Source of the DNA: Paenibacillus sediminis
Lineage (GTDB): Bacteria; Bacillota; Bacilli; Paenibacillales; Paenibacillaceae
DNA: 64,000 bases
Reading direction: 5' to 3'
Assembly: GCF_017873765.1 (NCBI RefSeq)
Contig: NZ_JAGGKP010000002.1
Coordinates: forward strand, 124,001-188,000
In this document: piece after piece, positions 48,434 through 58,145 of the stretch
Position numbering within the stretch: position 1 is the stretch's first letter
How the letters are laid out: each line of letters begins with the position of its first letter
Notes under the pieces: model-generated
Told to the model about the DNA's origin: nothing
Databases searched by the model: none
What the model saw: the letters and a program-made list of their open reading frames with translations, nothing else
Position numbers and translations under genes: made by a program

Positions 48434-49636
48434 TTGCCACGTTTCGCAGGAAGAATTCTCTCTTCTAGCCTTATTCTTAAACTGTTCAGCTTTTTCTCAT
48501 ACGGATCGATGGCCGTATTCATCAGCTTCTTCCCTTTGTATTTACAAAATATCGGGATGGACAAGCTGCAGATCGGTTCGCTTATCGCAATCGGCTCCAT
48601 TGTATCGCTGTTTGCGCATCCGTTCTGGAGCTACATGGGAGATCGCTCACAAAATACACGCAGCATCGTCGTCATTATGATGACAGGAATGCTCTTTCTC
48701 ATTCAAATTGTTTTTCAACTGAACACGTACACGCTTATTTGTGTCTTTATGTTGTTATTTTATTTTTTCCAGACACCTTTATTGAGCCAGATGAACACAC
48801 TTGTTTTAAATTACATGGACACTCCATCAAAATCTTTTATTTCTTATCGAACATGGGGTACATTAGGCTCAGCTATATTCGCACTCATAGCGGGGATTAC
48901 AATAAAAAACTCGGCAGTATGGAACGTATCCACGTTATTAACCATTCTCATCTTAATCGCGATTGGAACGGTCCTCGTACTCCCTCCGCTGCGCAAGCCA
49001 TCAGATACACCAATTCTGACTCCAAGCGGTTTTCGGAAAGTGCTTAATCCCTATTTCCTTGCTTTTATGATTTTAGCCGTCCTTATATCGATTCCGACTG
49101 CCATGAATACGGCGTTTGTTACGCTGTATATTACAGAGCTCGGCGGAACGAACACGATGGTGGGGCTTGCGGTTTTTTTATCCGTTATATTAGAAAGCGC
49201 AGTATTCGTATTATTCGATCGATTCATGAAACGTAAACTAACACTTATGATTGGTTTACTTGCGCTCATAAGCGTTCTGTACGCCATAAGATGGTATATA
49301 ACCTCTGAAGCGACAAGTCCGCAAGAAGTAGTACTCACCCAGCTGATGAACTGCTTTACGTTTGGCGGTTACTGTTATTTAGGAACTCAGCTCACCATGC
49401 TGTTCATTCCTAGACCGCTCAGAGCGCATGGACACGCTCTATATACGCTCACTTCAAGCGGTATATCTTCGATGATCGCCGGATTACTTGGCGGCTGGTT
49501 GTTCCAGAACTTCGGGGGAAGTATGATGTATACGGTATGCGTAGCACTGGCGCTTTTCGGTGCCTTAGGTTTTGCGCTCATGGCTTATTCCATCTACAAA
49601 AACGGCTATCAGCCCCAATTGTACTCTGAAGAGTAA
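48434..49636 (+). CDS. MFS transporter, LacY-like branch
   Basis: Twelve-helix transporter of 400 residues. The loop 2-3 motif is FWSYMGDRSQNTR (the usual G-x-x-x-D-R pattern), and LSQMNTLVLNYMDTPSKSFI precedes the second bundle, as in MFS_1-like/nucleoside-H symporter-type proteins. The start is TTG behind AGGAATGGG. It stands alone, between two terminators. The substrate is unknown. Confidence 0.85.
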   Translation: MPRFAGRILSSSLILKLFSFFSYGSMAVFISFFPLYLQNIGMDKLQIGSLIAIGSIVSLFAHPFWSYMGDRSQNTRSIVVIMMTGMLFLIQIVFQLNTYTLICVFMLLFYFFQTPLLSQMNTLVLNYMDTPSKSFISYRTWGTLGSAIFALIAGITIKNSAVWNVSTLLTILILIAIGTVLVLPPLRKPSDTPILTPSGFRKVLNPYFLAFMILAVLISIPTAMNTAFVTLYITELGGTNTMVGLAVFLSVILESAVFVLFDRFMKRKLTLMIGLLALISVLYAIRWYITSEATSPQEVVLTQLMNCFTFGGYCYLGTQLTMLFIPRPLRAHGHALYTLTSSGISSMIAGLLGGWLFQNFGGSMMYTVCVALALFGALGFALMAYSIYKNGYQPQLYSEE

Positions 49637-49650
49637 TATGCAGGGCAAAG

Positions 49651-49694
49651 AGGCAGACCTGAATTCCGACATCGATGGAATTTAGGTCTGCCTT
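49651..49694. terminator. bidirectional terminator between MFS and histidine kinase genes
   Basis: AGGCAGACCT-AATTCC and GGAATT-AGGTCTGCCT pair with one bulged base on each side around a nine-base loop, between convergent genes. Confidence 0.9.
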
Positions 49695-49712
49695 TTGATT
49701 CTTCATCATTGT

Positions 49713-51086
49713 CTATCCCCTAATAAAGCGTAAAGTAACAGTGGTGCCAATACCAAGGTCGCTGTCGATCTCGATGGATCCGCCATATCGTTCCATGATC
49801 GTCCTCGTAATGGCGAGCCCAAGTCCCGAACCTCCCTTGCTTCGAGTGCGCGAACCTTCTGTCCGGTAGAACCTGTCAAACACATGCGGCAGCTGCTCTT
49901 TAGCAATTCCGATCCCAGTATCCTCTACGGTCAATACAACTTCATCTGCCTGAATATCATGAAGGATACGCACTACGCCTCCGGCAGGAGTATATTTAAG
50001 CGCATTCTCAATAATATTGCGCAGCACTTGATAACTGCTGCCTGCCGGCATTCGAATCGGAATACTTTCTTCCAGAACCGGACCAGTTACGAAGGACAGC
50101 TTTACTTCCGGATTGACATGCACCGTCTGCGGCAGCAGCTGTTTAAGCGTAGCCGCGAGATCAGATATCTCACCCGCATCTTCTGGTATCCCGTCTTCAG
50201 CCTCTGCAAGCAGGAGAAGCTGCCCAACCAATTCCTTCATTCTCTTCGTTTCATTCATAATAAAACCCAATGATTCATCCATCACTTCAGCAGACGATTT
50301 CCCCCACCGGTGTACCATGCTCGCATGCCCCTCAATAATCGCAAGCGGCGTCTTTAGCTCATGCGAAGCGTCAGCCACGAAGCGGCGCTGCTTCTCAAAA
50401 GAGGTATCCAGCTTATGCAGAAAACTATTGAAGGTCTCTGCGAGTTGATAAAGCTCATCCTTTGCGGAAGGCAGCCGCAGGCGGCTCGATAAATTGTTCG
50501 CTCCGATGCTGCGCACCTCGCGTATCATGCCGCGAATAGGGGCTACAGTAGAGCGGGCTACAACGAGGCCTGCGAACGCAGCCAAGACAGCGGTCATTGA
50601 GGTGGCGAGCAGAAGAAGCCTGCCTACTTCACGGAGAGCGGCCGCACTTTGCGAAAGTCCACTCTCTGACAGCCGCAGCTTCACGCGGCCAAACGCAGGC
50701 AAATCAATAACACGCTCGGCCTTACGCAACATGTGATCAGACTCCTTCTTGGAGCCTAGATCATCTAAAACGACATCGTCGCCATCTAGCAACTCAAGGC
50801 GCTGCCCCGGATTCAGTTCGCTGGCCAGCGGCGATAAGTCCGGAGCAAACACGGCCGCTGCTCCGCTTCCTTTCCCTCTTCCCGGGTTTAGTAAATGAGG
50901 AAGAAACTCTACTTCGCCAATCTGAATTTCTAATTGTCTAAGCTTTAAATCCAGCATCGCAGTCTCCTGCTGAGCTGTCCAATGGCGAAACGTTACATAC
51001 ACAAAAATGTTAGCAATGATAGCTACAATTAATGAAGCTGCGGCAATAGATAAGCTGACTTTCCTTGAAAATGTCCATGTATTCAT
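49713..51086 (-). CDS. membrane sensor histidine kinase
   Basis: Sensor of 457 residues. Transmembrane helices lie at about 10-33 and 156-178, flanking an extracellular domain of about 120 residues. HAMP follows (179-232), then HisKA with the phospho-acceptor His 242 in DASHELKTPLAIIEGHASM. HATPase_c has the N box NIIENALKYTPAGG, G1 box VEDTGIGIAKEQ and G2 box GGSGLGLAITRTIMERYGG. It starts 12 bases after the response-regulator gene. The signal is unknown; layout and length resemble ArlS/BaeS-type kinases. Confidence 0.93.
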   Translation of the reverse strand: MNTWTFSRKVSLSIAAASLIVAIIANIFVYVTFRHWTAQQETAMLDLKLRQLEIQIGEVEFLPHLLNPGRGKGSGAAAVFAPDLSPLASELNPGQRLELLDGDDVVLDDLGSKKESDHMLRKAERVIDLPAFGRVKLRLSESGLSQSAAALREVGRLLLLATSMTAVLAAFAGLVVARSTVAPIRGMIREVRSIGANNLSSRLRLPSAKDELYQLAETFNSFLHKLDTSFEKQRRFVADASHELKTPLAIIEGHASMVHRWGKSSAEVMDESLGFIMNETKRMKELVGQLLLLAEAEDGIPEDAGEISDLAATLKQLLPQTVHVNPEVKLSFVTGPVLEESIPIRMPAGSSYQVLRNIIENALKYTPAGGVVRILHDIQADEVVLTVEDTGIGIAKEQLPHVFDRFYRTEGSRTRSKGGSGLGLAITRTIMERYGGSIEIDSDLGIGTTVTLRFIRG

Positions 51087-51098
51087 CTATTGTCACCT

Positions 51099-51773
51099 TC
51101 AATCCCTCAAGATGTAGCCGGCACCCCTGACGGTGTGAATAAGCTTATCTTCAAATCCGTCATCGACTTTCATTCGAATGTAGCGGATATATACATCCAC
51201 CACATTCGTCTCGCCTTCATAGCTATAACCCCAAACTAAGTTCAATAGCGCTTCTCTATTCAGTAGGCGATTTTTATTAACAAGCAGGCACTGAAGCAGT
51301 TCAAACTCACGCTGCGATAGTTCTATTTCCTGTCCTGCCCTGTTCACGCGGTGAGCAGTAACATCCAAAGTCAAATCTTTAGCCGATAATACGCCGCCTT
51401 CATCCTTCGGCTGAAGCCTCCTCAGAAGCGACCTCATGCGAGCAAGCAATTCTTCAATCGCAAATGGTTTGGCCACATAATCATCTGCCCCCGTATCCAG
51501 GCCATGTACCCGGTCAATGACCGTATCACGTGCAGTCAGCATCATAATCGGTGTATCCTTCACTGCTCGTATTCGTTTGCACACTTCAATGCCGCTTAGA
51601 CCCGGTAAATTTAAATCCAGCAAAATGAGATCAAAGCTCTCATTTAAACCTTTCTCCACACCCGCGATTCCATCGTATGCAATGACCACGTCATATCCGA
51701 CGTGTCCTAGTTCTAATTCAAGCAGCCGGGTCATTGCAGCTTCGTCTTCGACAATCAAAACGCGCTCCCTCAC
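51099..51773 (-). CDS. OmpR-family response regulator
   Basis: Regulator of 224 residues. The receiver has the phospho-acceptor Asp 53 in FDLILLDLNLPGLSGIEVC, the acidic pair near 10-11, and Lys 102 in DDYVAKPFAIEELLARMRSL. The winged-helix output domain occupies about 128-222 (LTLDVTAHRVNRAGQEIELS, VVDVYIRYIRMKVDDGFEDK). It is paired with the kinase gene downstream. The gene for an erythromycin-esterase-like lipoprotein lies 90 bases upstream on the same strand without an obvious terminator between. Confidence 0.95.
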   Translation of the reverse strand: MRERVLIVEDEAAMTRLLELELGHVGYDVVIAYDGIAGVEKGLNESFDLILLDLNLPGLSGIEVCKRIRAVKDTPIMMLTARDTVIDRVHGLDTGADDYVAKPFAIEELLARMRSLLRRLQPKDEGGVLSAKDLTLDVTAHRVNRAGQEIELSQREFELLQCLLVNKNRLLNREALLNLVWGYSYEGETNVVDVYIRYIRMKVDDGFEDKLIHTVRGAGYILRD

Positions 51774-51863
51774 GTTGATTCCCCTCTCCAGGCGATAATT
51801 CCGTGTAACATATCCATCATCTTAGCAGAACTAACCAATCGTTCCAATTATTATTTATCGGTC

Positions 51864-53210
51864 TTATAGAGGTTTGGAAGCCGGTGATTTCAAAATTAAC
51901 AGGATATATTGCAAATAATCGAGCGTGCCCCCGCCCGTATCTCTATCCACAAATTTCACGGAGGAGGCAAATGGAGAATTCGCTGCATTTAATTTGTACA
52001 GTGTTGCATCTCCTTCATGTAATGGTCCAACAATCGTCATATCCTGAAGAGTTTGGTCTATGTCTTCAGCCTTGTTCGTTACCATATCAAAGCACTTTGA
52101 ACCAGCATACATCATTCCGATAGACAGCACCTTCCCTTGAAAGGAGCCATATTCATTAATCAGCTCAGCAATGCGCGGCTTGGTAACTTTAAAGCCATCG
52201 GTGCTATGTTCCTTCTGGTATACATGCTCTAGTCCCCACTCTCCATAATACTTGGCGCCCCGATCCTTCTTGCTGATCTCTTTGTCTAACTCTTTAAAAT
52301 TATTAAACATCATAGGTTCACGCTCGCTGTTAAAACGAGGGTAATCGGTAGTATAGAATGTGTGAAGATAGGCACCATTCAGCAAATTCTCCCCAGTCAT
52401 GCGAAAGCGGAAAAACGTTTCTTCATCAAGTGTTTTTTCCCAAAGGGTAAGGTGCTGCTTCAGTTCTTTGTCTACCAATTGCAGCATATGCTCTCCTCCC
52501 TTACGGAGGCGGTCACTTTCCTGCTTGTTCTGTGGCTGAGCATATGCACGGATCGCTTTCATAAAGGGGCGGAGTCCATTCGGAATATTGTTTCCTTCCG
52601 ATTGAAGCGGTTCAAGCAGAAGATTTAAATATACTAAACCATTCAAAGGATCATGCTCAACATCCATACCAACAAACGAAATCCGTTTCTCCACTGGCTG
52701 TTGCCCATTGAAATCATGAATCCACTTCCATAAACGCAATTCATCATCCGTAATCCTCGGCAAATATTTCTCGTCGCCTGTGTTCAAATACATATTAATC
52801 ATTTGAGCCACCGAAAAGGGGTATTCAGACATGTAATATCTGACCCCTGCCTTCTCATTCAAATAACGCAGCATGGATATCTGAACATCTGTATTGAACG
52901 AAGAGCGATGCACCTCTCCAGTTAAGAACAACCGGTGGTTTTCTAAGTCGTTATCCATGAGCGACAAGCCTTTCGAAGTCTGATCGGAGTGTATATCAAC
53001 CGCTGCTTTATTGTGCTTCAAATAATCCATATAGATTTGATTCTTGCCTTCTGCATTTACCGCATTTACAGATACGCTTAACTTAGTACCCTGTACGGTC
53101 TTACTTTCATGCACTTCCGGCTTGGCAGAACAGCCAGTCGCCAGAATTGCCGTTGTTAACATAAGGGCCGCCCCTGATTTGATGTTCCGTATTGTCTTCT
53201 TTGTTTTCAT
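51864..53210 (-). CDS. erythromycin-esterase-like lipoprotein
   Basis: Lipoprotein of 448 residues. The start ATG (53208-53210) follows GAGGAGGAAG and gives a signal peptide ending in the lipobox LATGC. The body resembles the erythromycin esterase superfamily: LFLTGEVHRSSFNTDVQISM carries the GExH-type metal or catalytic pattern, then KAGVRYYMSEYPFSVAQMIN and SFVGMDVEHDPLNG. Similar folds occur in ChaN-like heme-binding proteins, so substrate and resistance function are not established. Its place upstream of the two-component genes suggests shared regulation or a sensory role. Confidence 0.65.
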   Translation of the reverse strand: MKTKKTIRNIKSGAALMLTTAILATGCSAKPEVHESKTVQGTKLSVSVNAVNAEGKNQIYMDYLKHNKAAVDIHSDQTSKGLSLMDNDLENHRLFLTGEVHRSSFNTDVQISMLRYLNEKAGVRYYMSEYPFSVAQMINMYLNTGDEKYLPRITDDELRLWKWIHDFNGQQPVEKRISFVGMDVEHDPLNGLVYLNLLLEPLQSEGNNIPNGLRPFMKAIRAYAQPQNKQESDRLRKGGEHMLQLVDKELKQHLTLWEKTLDEETFFRFRMTGENLLNGAYLHTFYTTDYPRFNSEREPMMFNNFKELDKEISKKDRGAKYYGEWGLEHVYQKEHSTDGFKVTKPRIAELINEYGSFQGKVLSIGMMYAGSKCFDMVTNKAEDIDQTLQDMTIVGPLHEGDATLYKLNAANSPFASSVKFVDRDTGGGTLDYLQYILLILKSPASKPL

Positions 53211-53314
53211 GTTTACTTCCTCCTCGTTATCTTTGGTGTCTTGATCATACGTGAAGGAAGATGAGAGCATCTTTAATGAAACATTAGAACTTGATGAGAA
53301 GCATATATAGAAAA

Positions 53315-53337
53315 AGAGCCGCGGAAACCGCGACTCT
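53315..53337 (-). terminator. terminator after the 158-residue unknown
   Basis: AGAG-C-CGCGG and CCGCG-A-CTCT pair around AAA; the minus-strand product continues with TTTTTC. Confidence 0.85.
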
Positions 53338-53358
53338 CAGCTCTATTCACTCCATATT

Positions 53359-53835
53359 TTATTCATTAAAGGCAGTCTGGTTGGCTAGCTCAAATCGATA
53401 TAATCGAGTAACATCATGAGCCTCGCCTTGGCGTTCATCTTGTCCAAGCTCAATCATTTTCCAGTTCTTCGTAATCATAGAACGAATGAGCTGCGCTTCA
53501 GAGGCCGTTAATTTCACCTGATCGAAATAATCTGGGCCTTCCGTGTAATGCTCCTCCGCTTGCTGCAGAAACTTAAATAACAGCAACAGCTTAAGCCCAT
53601 TTTTCGTCGTAAATCTATACTCATAACCTTCGGTGATCGCTCTGCGCAAATCATCTGGATAAGTCGAAGCAAACTCAATCAGCGATTCCCATCCAAACAG
53701 CTCTGTCTCCATCTTAGTGAGCTCAGTAAAATCACCTTGATCTATCATGTTAAGCAGCTGCTCTTGCTCTACTCCAAAGGACAATGCGCCCTCTAGTCGC
53801 ACAGCTACAGGCTGCGGAAGCCGGACTCTCTCCAT
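53359..53835 (-). CDS. unknown protein, 158 residues
   Basis: Soluble, acidic, probably helical protein; I do not recognise a family. Visible features are MERVRLPQPVAVRLEGALSF at the start, a helix-rich middle (LIEFASTYPDDLRRAITEGY, GLKLLLLFKFLQQAEEHY) and a variable C-terminus. There is no signal peptide or membrane segment. It lies 47 bases downstream of glnS and ends at a terminator, so it may be co-transcribed with glnS. TTGAGGGGGG precedes the start at usable spacing. Confidence 0.7.
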   Translation of the reverse strand: MERVRLPQPVAVRLEGALSFGVEQEQLLNMIDQGDFTELTKMETELFGWESLIEFASTYPDDLRRAITEGYEYRFTTKNGLKLLLLFKFLQQAEEHYTEGPDYFDQVKLTASEAQLIRSMITKNWKMIELGQDERQGEAHDVTRLYRFELANQTAFNE

Positions 53836-53882
53836 TGTTTGTTTCCCCCCTCAATTTCCATGACTTGTTCAAATAGGTGAGC

Positions 53883-55559
53883 CTATTCTGATTTTGGAAG
53901 TTGGAAGGAGCTCTTCATCGACACGATGAGGTTAAATACTGGTTCTCCTGGTTTTGAGTATCTAGAATCTACATTGAAGTATCCATGACGGAAAAATTGG
54001 AACTTATCTTGCGGCTTCGCATCCTTAAGCCCAGGCTCCACAAAACCGTGTACGATTTGCAATGAGTTAGGATTGATTTGATCAAGGAACGATTTCTCTT
54101 CGATTTCGTCTGCCTCGGTCTCTTCATCCATAATAAGCGGCTCGTATAGACGGAATTCCGCAGGAACAGCTGAACTTGCATCAACCCAGTGAATGGTTCC
54201 TTTCACTTTACGGCCTGTAAAGCCGCTGCCGCTCTTCGTCTCAGGATCATATGTGCAATGAATTTCTACGACATTTCCCTCTTCATCCTTAATAACGTCG
54301 TTGCATTTAATAAAGTATGCATGTTTAAGACGTACTTCGTTGCCAGGGAAGAGACGGAAATATTTGCTTGGCGGATTTTCCATAAAGTCATCACGCTCAA
54401 TGTAAATTTCACGTGAGAACGGAATTTGGCGCGTGCCCATTTCAGGGTTTTCACTATTGTTTTCGGCGTCCAGCATCTCCACTTGTCCTTCCGGATAGTT
54501 GGTAATGACTACTTTGAGCGGATTGAGCACCGCCATCGTACGCGGAGCTTTCAGCTTCAAATCTTCACGGATGAAATGCTCGAGCATTTTCAAATCAACG
54601 AGACCTTGGCTCTTTGAAATACCTGTCTCATAGACAAAATTACGAATCGCTTCTGGCGTATATCCACGGCGGCGCAGCCCTGAAATCGTCGGCATCCGCG
54701 GGTCGTCCCATCCATCAACAATACCTTGTTCAACGAGCATTCTCAGCTTTCTCTTGCTTGTAACGGTTTGCGCTAAATTAAGACGGCCAAATTCATATTG
54801 ATGCGGTTCGCTTGGCATTTCACACTCTCTAATGACCCAATCATAGAAAGGACGTTGATCCTCAAACTCTAGGGAGCAGAGCGAGTGCGTAATGTTCTCA
54901 ATCGCATCCTCAATCGGATGAGCGAAGGCATACATCGGATAAATGCACCACTTATCACCTGTATTATGGTGAGTCGCATGCGATATACGGTAAATCACTG
55001 GATCGCGCAGATTAATGTTCGGCGATGCCATGTCGATTTTCGCGCGAAGCACCTTTTCGCCATCTTTAAATTCACCTTTTCGCATCCGTTCGAATAAATC
55101 CAAGTTCTCCTCTACAGAGCGATCACGGTACGGGCTGTTTTGACCTGGTTCCGTCAATGTGCCGCGTGTTTCACGAATTTGCTCTGCAGTTTGGTCATCG
55201 ACATAAGCTTTGCCTTTCTTAATGAGCAGAACTGCACGATTGTACATTTCTTCGAAATAGTCGGAAGCGAAGTTCAAATTGTCCCATTTGTACCCTAGCC
55301 ATTCCACATCTTCTTTAATCGAGTTTACATACTCGATATCTTCCTTCACTGGGTTCGTATCATCAAAACGGAGATTCGTTTTTCCGTTAAACTCATCAGC
55401 GAGCGTAAAGTTAATCCAAATGGCCTTGGCATGTCCAATATGCAGATAGCCGTTTGGTTCTGGTGGGAAGCGCGTGATCACTTCTTTAACTTTGCCGCTT
55501 TTCAGATCTTCTTCAATAATGCTTTTAATAAAATTGGAGGGTGTCTTCGCATTCTCCAC
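53883..55559 (-). CDS. glnS: glutaminyl-tRNA synthetase
   Basis: Class I aminoacyl-tRNA synthetase of 558 residues. The HIGH motif is in [20 protein letters not shown], the KMSKS-equivalent is [10 protein letters not shown], and the C-terminal beta-barrel anticodon domain is complete. I start at the GTG at 55557-55559, behind GAGAGG, giving [10 protein letters not shown], which matches the usual N-terminus. The frame is open another 64 codons upstream with no family similarity. Most Bacilli lack GlnRS and charge tRNA-Gln via GatCAB, so its presence is informative; it occurs in Paenibacillus, probably by old transfer. I see no T-box leader. Confidence 0.95.
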   Translation of the reverse strand: MENAKTPSNFIKSIIEEDLKSGKVKEVITRFPPEPNGYLHIGHAKAIWINFTLADEFNGKTNLRFDDTNPVKEDIEYVNSIKEDVEWLGYKWDNLNFASDYFEEMYNRAVLLIKKGKAYVDDQTAEQIRETRGTLTEPGQNSPYRDRSVEENLDLFERMRKGEFKDGEKVLRAKIDMASPNINLRDPVIYRISHATHHNTGDKWCIYPMYAFAHPIEDAIENITHSLCSLEFEDQRPFYDWVIRECEMPSEPHQYEFGRLNLAQTVTSKRKLRMLVEQGIVDGWDDPRMPTISGLRRRGYTPEAIRNFVYETGISKSQGLVDLKMLEHFIREDLKLKAPRTMAVLNPLKVVITNYPEGQVEMLDAENNSENPEMGTRQIPFSREIYIERDDFMENPPSKYFRLFPGNEVRLKHAYFIKCNDVIKDEEGNVVEIHCTYDPETKSGSGFTGRKVKGTIHWVDASSAVPAEFRLYEPLIMDEETEADEIEEKSFLDQINPNSLQIVHGFVEPGLKDAKPQDKFQFFRHGYFNVDSRYSKPGEPVFNLIVSMKSSFQLPKSE

Positions 55560-55744
55560 AGTAATCAACCTCTCATCTATATAAAATAAACTGTCCATGT
55601 TCCTCAATTTCCTTCTTATTAATATACCGATATCTCCGCAATAGTTCAATAAGCAGAGAGCTGCCCGGGTATGATCCAGTTTGTCTTTTGACGCATCAAT
55701 ACGGTATAGGATAGCATATGAAGAAAAGAGAAAGAAGGATGAAC

Positions 55745-56005
55745 GTGGCAATCAAACCGATGAAACTGCCTAAAGAACAGCGCGACCAAATGATACGATG
55801 GATTCAGCAATATTTTGAAGAAGAAAGAGGAGATGCGATGGGGGAGCTCGCTGCAGATGGCGTGCTTGATTTCTTCATGACTCACCTCTCGCCGTACGTG
55901 TACAATCAGGCCATCAATGACGCCAGGCATCTTGTCAATCAGCGAATGATGTCGATCGAGGAAGACATCTATGCTTTGGAGCAACCGGTAAAACGAACAC
56001 GATAA
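55745..56005 (+). CDS. DUF2164 family protein
   Basis: Protein of 86 residues with the DUF2164 pattern: [20 protein letters not shown], then [31 protein letters not shown] and the acidic end [11 protein letters not shown] choose the GTG at 55745, with AAGG six bases upstream; an ATG two codons earlier touches that site. The fold is predicted all helical and cytosolic. The function is unknown. It is divergent from glnS. Confidence 0.8.
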   Translation: MAIKPMKLPKEQRDQMIRWIQQYFEEERGDAMGELAADGVLDFFMTHLSPYVYNQAINDARHLVNQRMMSIEEDIYALEQPVKRTR

Positions 56006-56044
56006 ATCTCCATTTGCATGAACAATAAAAGGAGAGATGTCATT

Positions 56045-56593
56045 ATGTTTACCTATGCACTAGATGAAGAGACTTTACTAAAACTGTTAGCTCCTGAACA
56101 TGTCGCACCGTTATTCAAACTAACGAATGAATCACGCAAAACTTTACGGAAGTGGCTGCCTTGGGTCGATGCAGTGACAGACATCAAGCATACCGAAAGT
56201 TTTGTAAAAGGAGCAATGAACCAAACTGCTCAAAATGGCGGTTTCACAGCCGGTATTTGGTACCGAGGCGATCTTGCAGGCATCATTGGACTGCACCAAA
56301 TCGACTGGCGCAATCGTACCGTTAGCATTGGTTATTGGCTCGGCCATCGATTTGAGGGCAAGGGGCTGATGACAAGCGCTTGCCGCGCTCTAGTAGACCA
56401 TGCCCTCGTAGACATGAATTTAAATCGTGTCGAAATTCGCTGCGCCACACACAATGAGAAGAGCCGTGCCATCCCAGAGCGGCTTCATTTCATTCTGGAA
56501 GGCGTCATTCGTGAAGCGGAGAAATTGCCGGACGGCTATGTCGATCATGTCGTATATGGAATGCTGCAGAGAGAATGGAATCTTATTAGGTAG
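56045..56593 (+). CDS. GNAT acetyltransferase, RimL/YdaF-like
   Basis: N-acetyltransferase of 182 residues. The RimJ/RimL pattern is visible: the FTAGIWYRGDLAGIIGLHQI strand pair, SIGYWLGHRFEGKGLMTSAC as the acetyl-CoA loop, and LNRVEIRCATHNEKSRAIPE, which is the signature near the substrate site. The ATG at 56045 follows AAAGGAGAG. Such enzymes acetylate ribosomal proteins or small amines or antibiotics; the substrate is undecided. Confidence 0.88.
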   Translation: MFTYALDEETLLKLLAPEHVAPLFKLTNESRKTLRKWLPWVDAVTDIKHTESFVKGAMNQTAQNGGFTAGIWYRGDLAGIIGLHQIDWRNRTVSIGYWLGHRFEGKGLMTSACRALVDHALVDMNLNRVEIRCATHNEKSRAIPERLHFILEGVIREAEKLPDGYVDHVVYGMLQREWNLIR

Positions 56594-56624
56594 ATTGTGA
56601 AGGATCAAAGCAATAGGCGCTGTT

Positions 56625-56777
56625 CTACAGCGCCTGTATCAATCCGCCGTCTACAATAAGTGTAGTGCCTGTAGCGCCCAAGCGGAATTTCGGTCTCCTC
56701 TTCTTCCTGAATGTGATTCGCGCTAATACCGCGGTGTGCAGCCTTAACATCGGCAATCTGGGCGATGCGGTCTAAAA
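56625..56777 (-). pseudogene. remnant of a short-chain dehydrogenase/reductase gene
   Basis: The minus strand just after the MFS stop codon still encodes a typical SDR C-terminus, GATGTTLIVDGGLIQAL and stop. Upstream of it, in another frame, lies EEETEIPLGRY, the usual IPLGR block of SDRs. About 25 codons that normally separate these blocks are missing and the frame is shifted; the N-terminal 200 or so residues are absent. This is a decayed fragment, not a working gene. Confidence 0.65.
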
Positions 56778-57983
56778 TTACACGTTATATGAGCTCTTAT
56801 GAAGAACACTATGAATGAAAAATGATACAAAAGACAGCATTGCCATAGCCACCGCGAGCCATGCAACCGGATATAGTCCGCCGTGATCATACAATACTCC
56901 CATCACGAAAGGTCCGATGACCCTTCCAACTGAGCCCAAACCGCCTACCAAACCCAAATAAAATGGAGCCGCTTGATCCGTTCGTTCAGAAATAAATTCA
57001 GGAATTGCCGGCGACACAAGCATTTCTCCTAACGTTGCAAGCACCATCGCAATGATCAGACCATAATAGCTGTGTACAGTAAGGATGAAGAGGTAACCCA
57101 GTAAATAAAATATAGCACTCCACGTCATCTGGGATGTAGCCCTCTCTGCAAATGTACGCTTGATCCACTGTGTAATCGGCTGAGCTGCAAAAATAAGAAC
57201 TCCATTTAACGTCCACAGAATACTATATTTCCACTCCAACATACCAAGCGAAATGATATGCGGCGACACTCCGTTATTCCAGACGGAATTGCCTAGCCAA
57301 CCGAGTAAAACGCCTGCACCCATAAACAAATACAGCCGTGTATCTTTCAGCAAGATGAGCGGACTTATACCCGCTGTAGCCGACTTTTTCTTCTCCAAAT
57401 GAAGGCTTCCTTCACGATGCTCTAATCGATTTAAATAGATGAAGAAAAAGGCTGCAAAACATGCAGATGTCAGTCCATTCATAATAAAGCTTAGATCATA
57501 CGAAATTCGTGCCAGCACCCCGCTTAGTGCCGTACCCAAAGCAACGCCTAAATTGTTAGCTACATAAATGACGTTAAATAAACTGCCCCTTTTATCGGCG
57601 AAGCGAAATCCAATAAAAGCTTGAATGGCCGGCATAGACATGGAATTAAAGAAACCGATCAGCGCCATGAAAATGATAAAAATAAACCAGTAATCCGTCA
57701 TAAACGGCAACGTAATAAGTGTCAGTGCATTCAACCCTATAGACCCAACGATCAATTTCTTTACCCCAATACGGTAATAAAGCCCCCCGCCGATCAACTG
57801 TCCAAAAATACCGCCTAGAGATTGCACCAAAATAGCAATTCCCGCATCCGTCATGCTTCGCCCCAGGTGACCGAACACAAACATCGTAATGAGCGGCCAC
57901 ATTAACGAGCTTCCTGCTGAGTTAACAAGACTTGCAACTAAAAATATTTTTACTTCTTTCGGATAAGAGCTTAACAGCTTCAT
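56778..57983 (-). CDS. MFS transporter
   Basis: Twelve-helix major facilitator of 401 residues. It begins MKLLSSYPKEVKIFLVASLV at ATG 57983, behind AGGAG; nine further codons are open upstream. Loop and helix patterns (SLGGIFGQLIGGGLYYRIGV and FMALIGFFNSMSMPAIQAFI) fit drug-H+ antiporter-like MFS proteins such as the MdtH group. The substrate is unknown. The SDR remnant directly after it suggests that a deletion has shaped this locus. Confidence 0.88.
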   Translation of the reverse strand: MKLLSSYPKEVKIFLVASLVNSAGSSLMWPLITMFVFGHLGRSMTDAGIAILVQSLGGIFGQLIGGGLYYRIGVKKLIVGSIGLNALTLITLPFMTDYWFIFIIFMALIGFFNSMSMPAIQAFIGFRFADKRGSLFNVIYVANNLGVALGTALSGVLARISYDLSFIMNGLTSACFAAFFFIYLNRLEHREGSLHLEKKKSATAGISPLILLKDTRLYLFMGAGVLLGWLGNSVWNNGVSPHIISLGMLEWKYSILWTLNGVLIFAAQPITQWIKRTFAERATSQMTWSAIFYLLGYLFILTVHSYYGLIIAMVLATLGEMLVSPAIPEFISERTDQAAPFYLGLVGGLGSVGRVIGPFVMGVLYDHGGLYPVAWLAVAMAMLSFVSFFIHSVLHKSSYNV

Positions 57984-58049
57984 CAAATGGTCTCCTACAA
58001 TGGTATTCATCAGAAAAACGTCTAACGATATGTCTTTTATCTATAAAAA

Positions 58050-58067
58050 AAAGCCCATAAAGGGCTT
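58050..58067 (-). terminator. terminator of the formate/nitrite transporter gene
   Basis: AAGCCC and GGGCTT form a short stem around ATAAA, followed on the minus strand by a run of eight T. Confidence 0.8.
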
Positions 58068-58145
58068 CACAACTTAAACCAAATTATCCCCAGAATTCAA
58101 GTATCTCGTAAAAAATGAATCCGGGCAAGCAATTTCAGTGACGCT

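Noticed and set aside
55560..55744. T-box leader for glnS
   Set aside because: No T-box sequence, specifier hairpin or antiterminator could be seen in this short gap.
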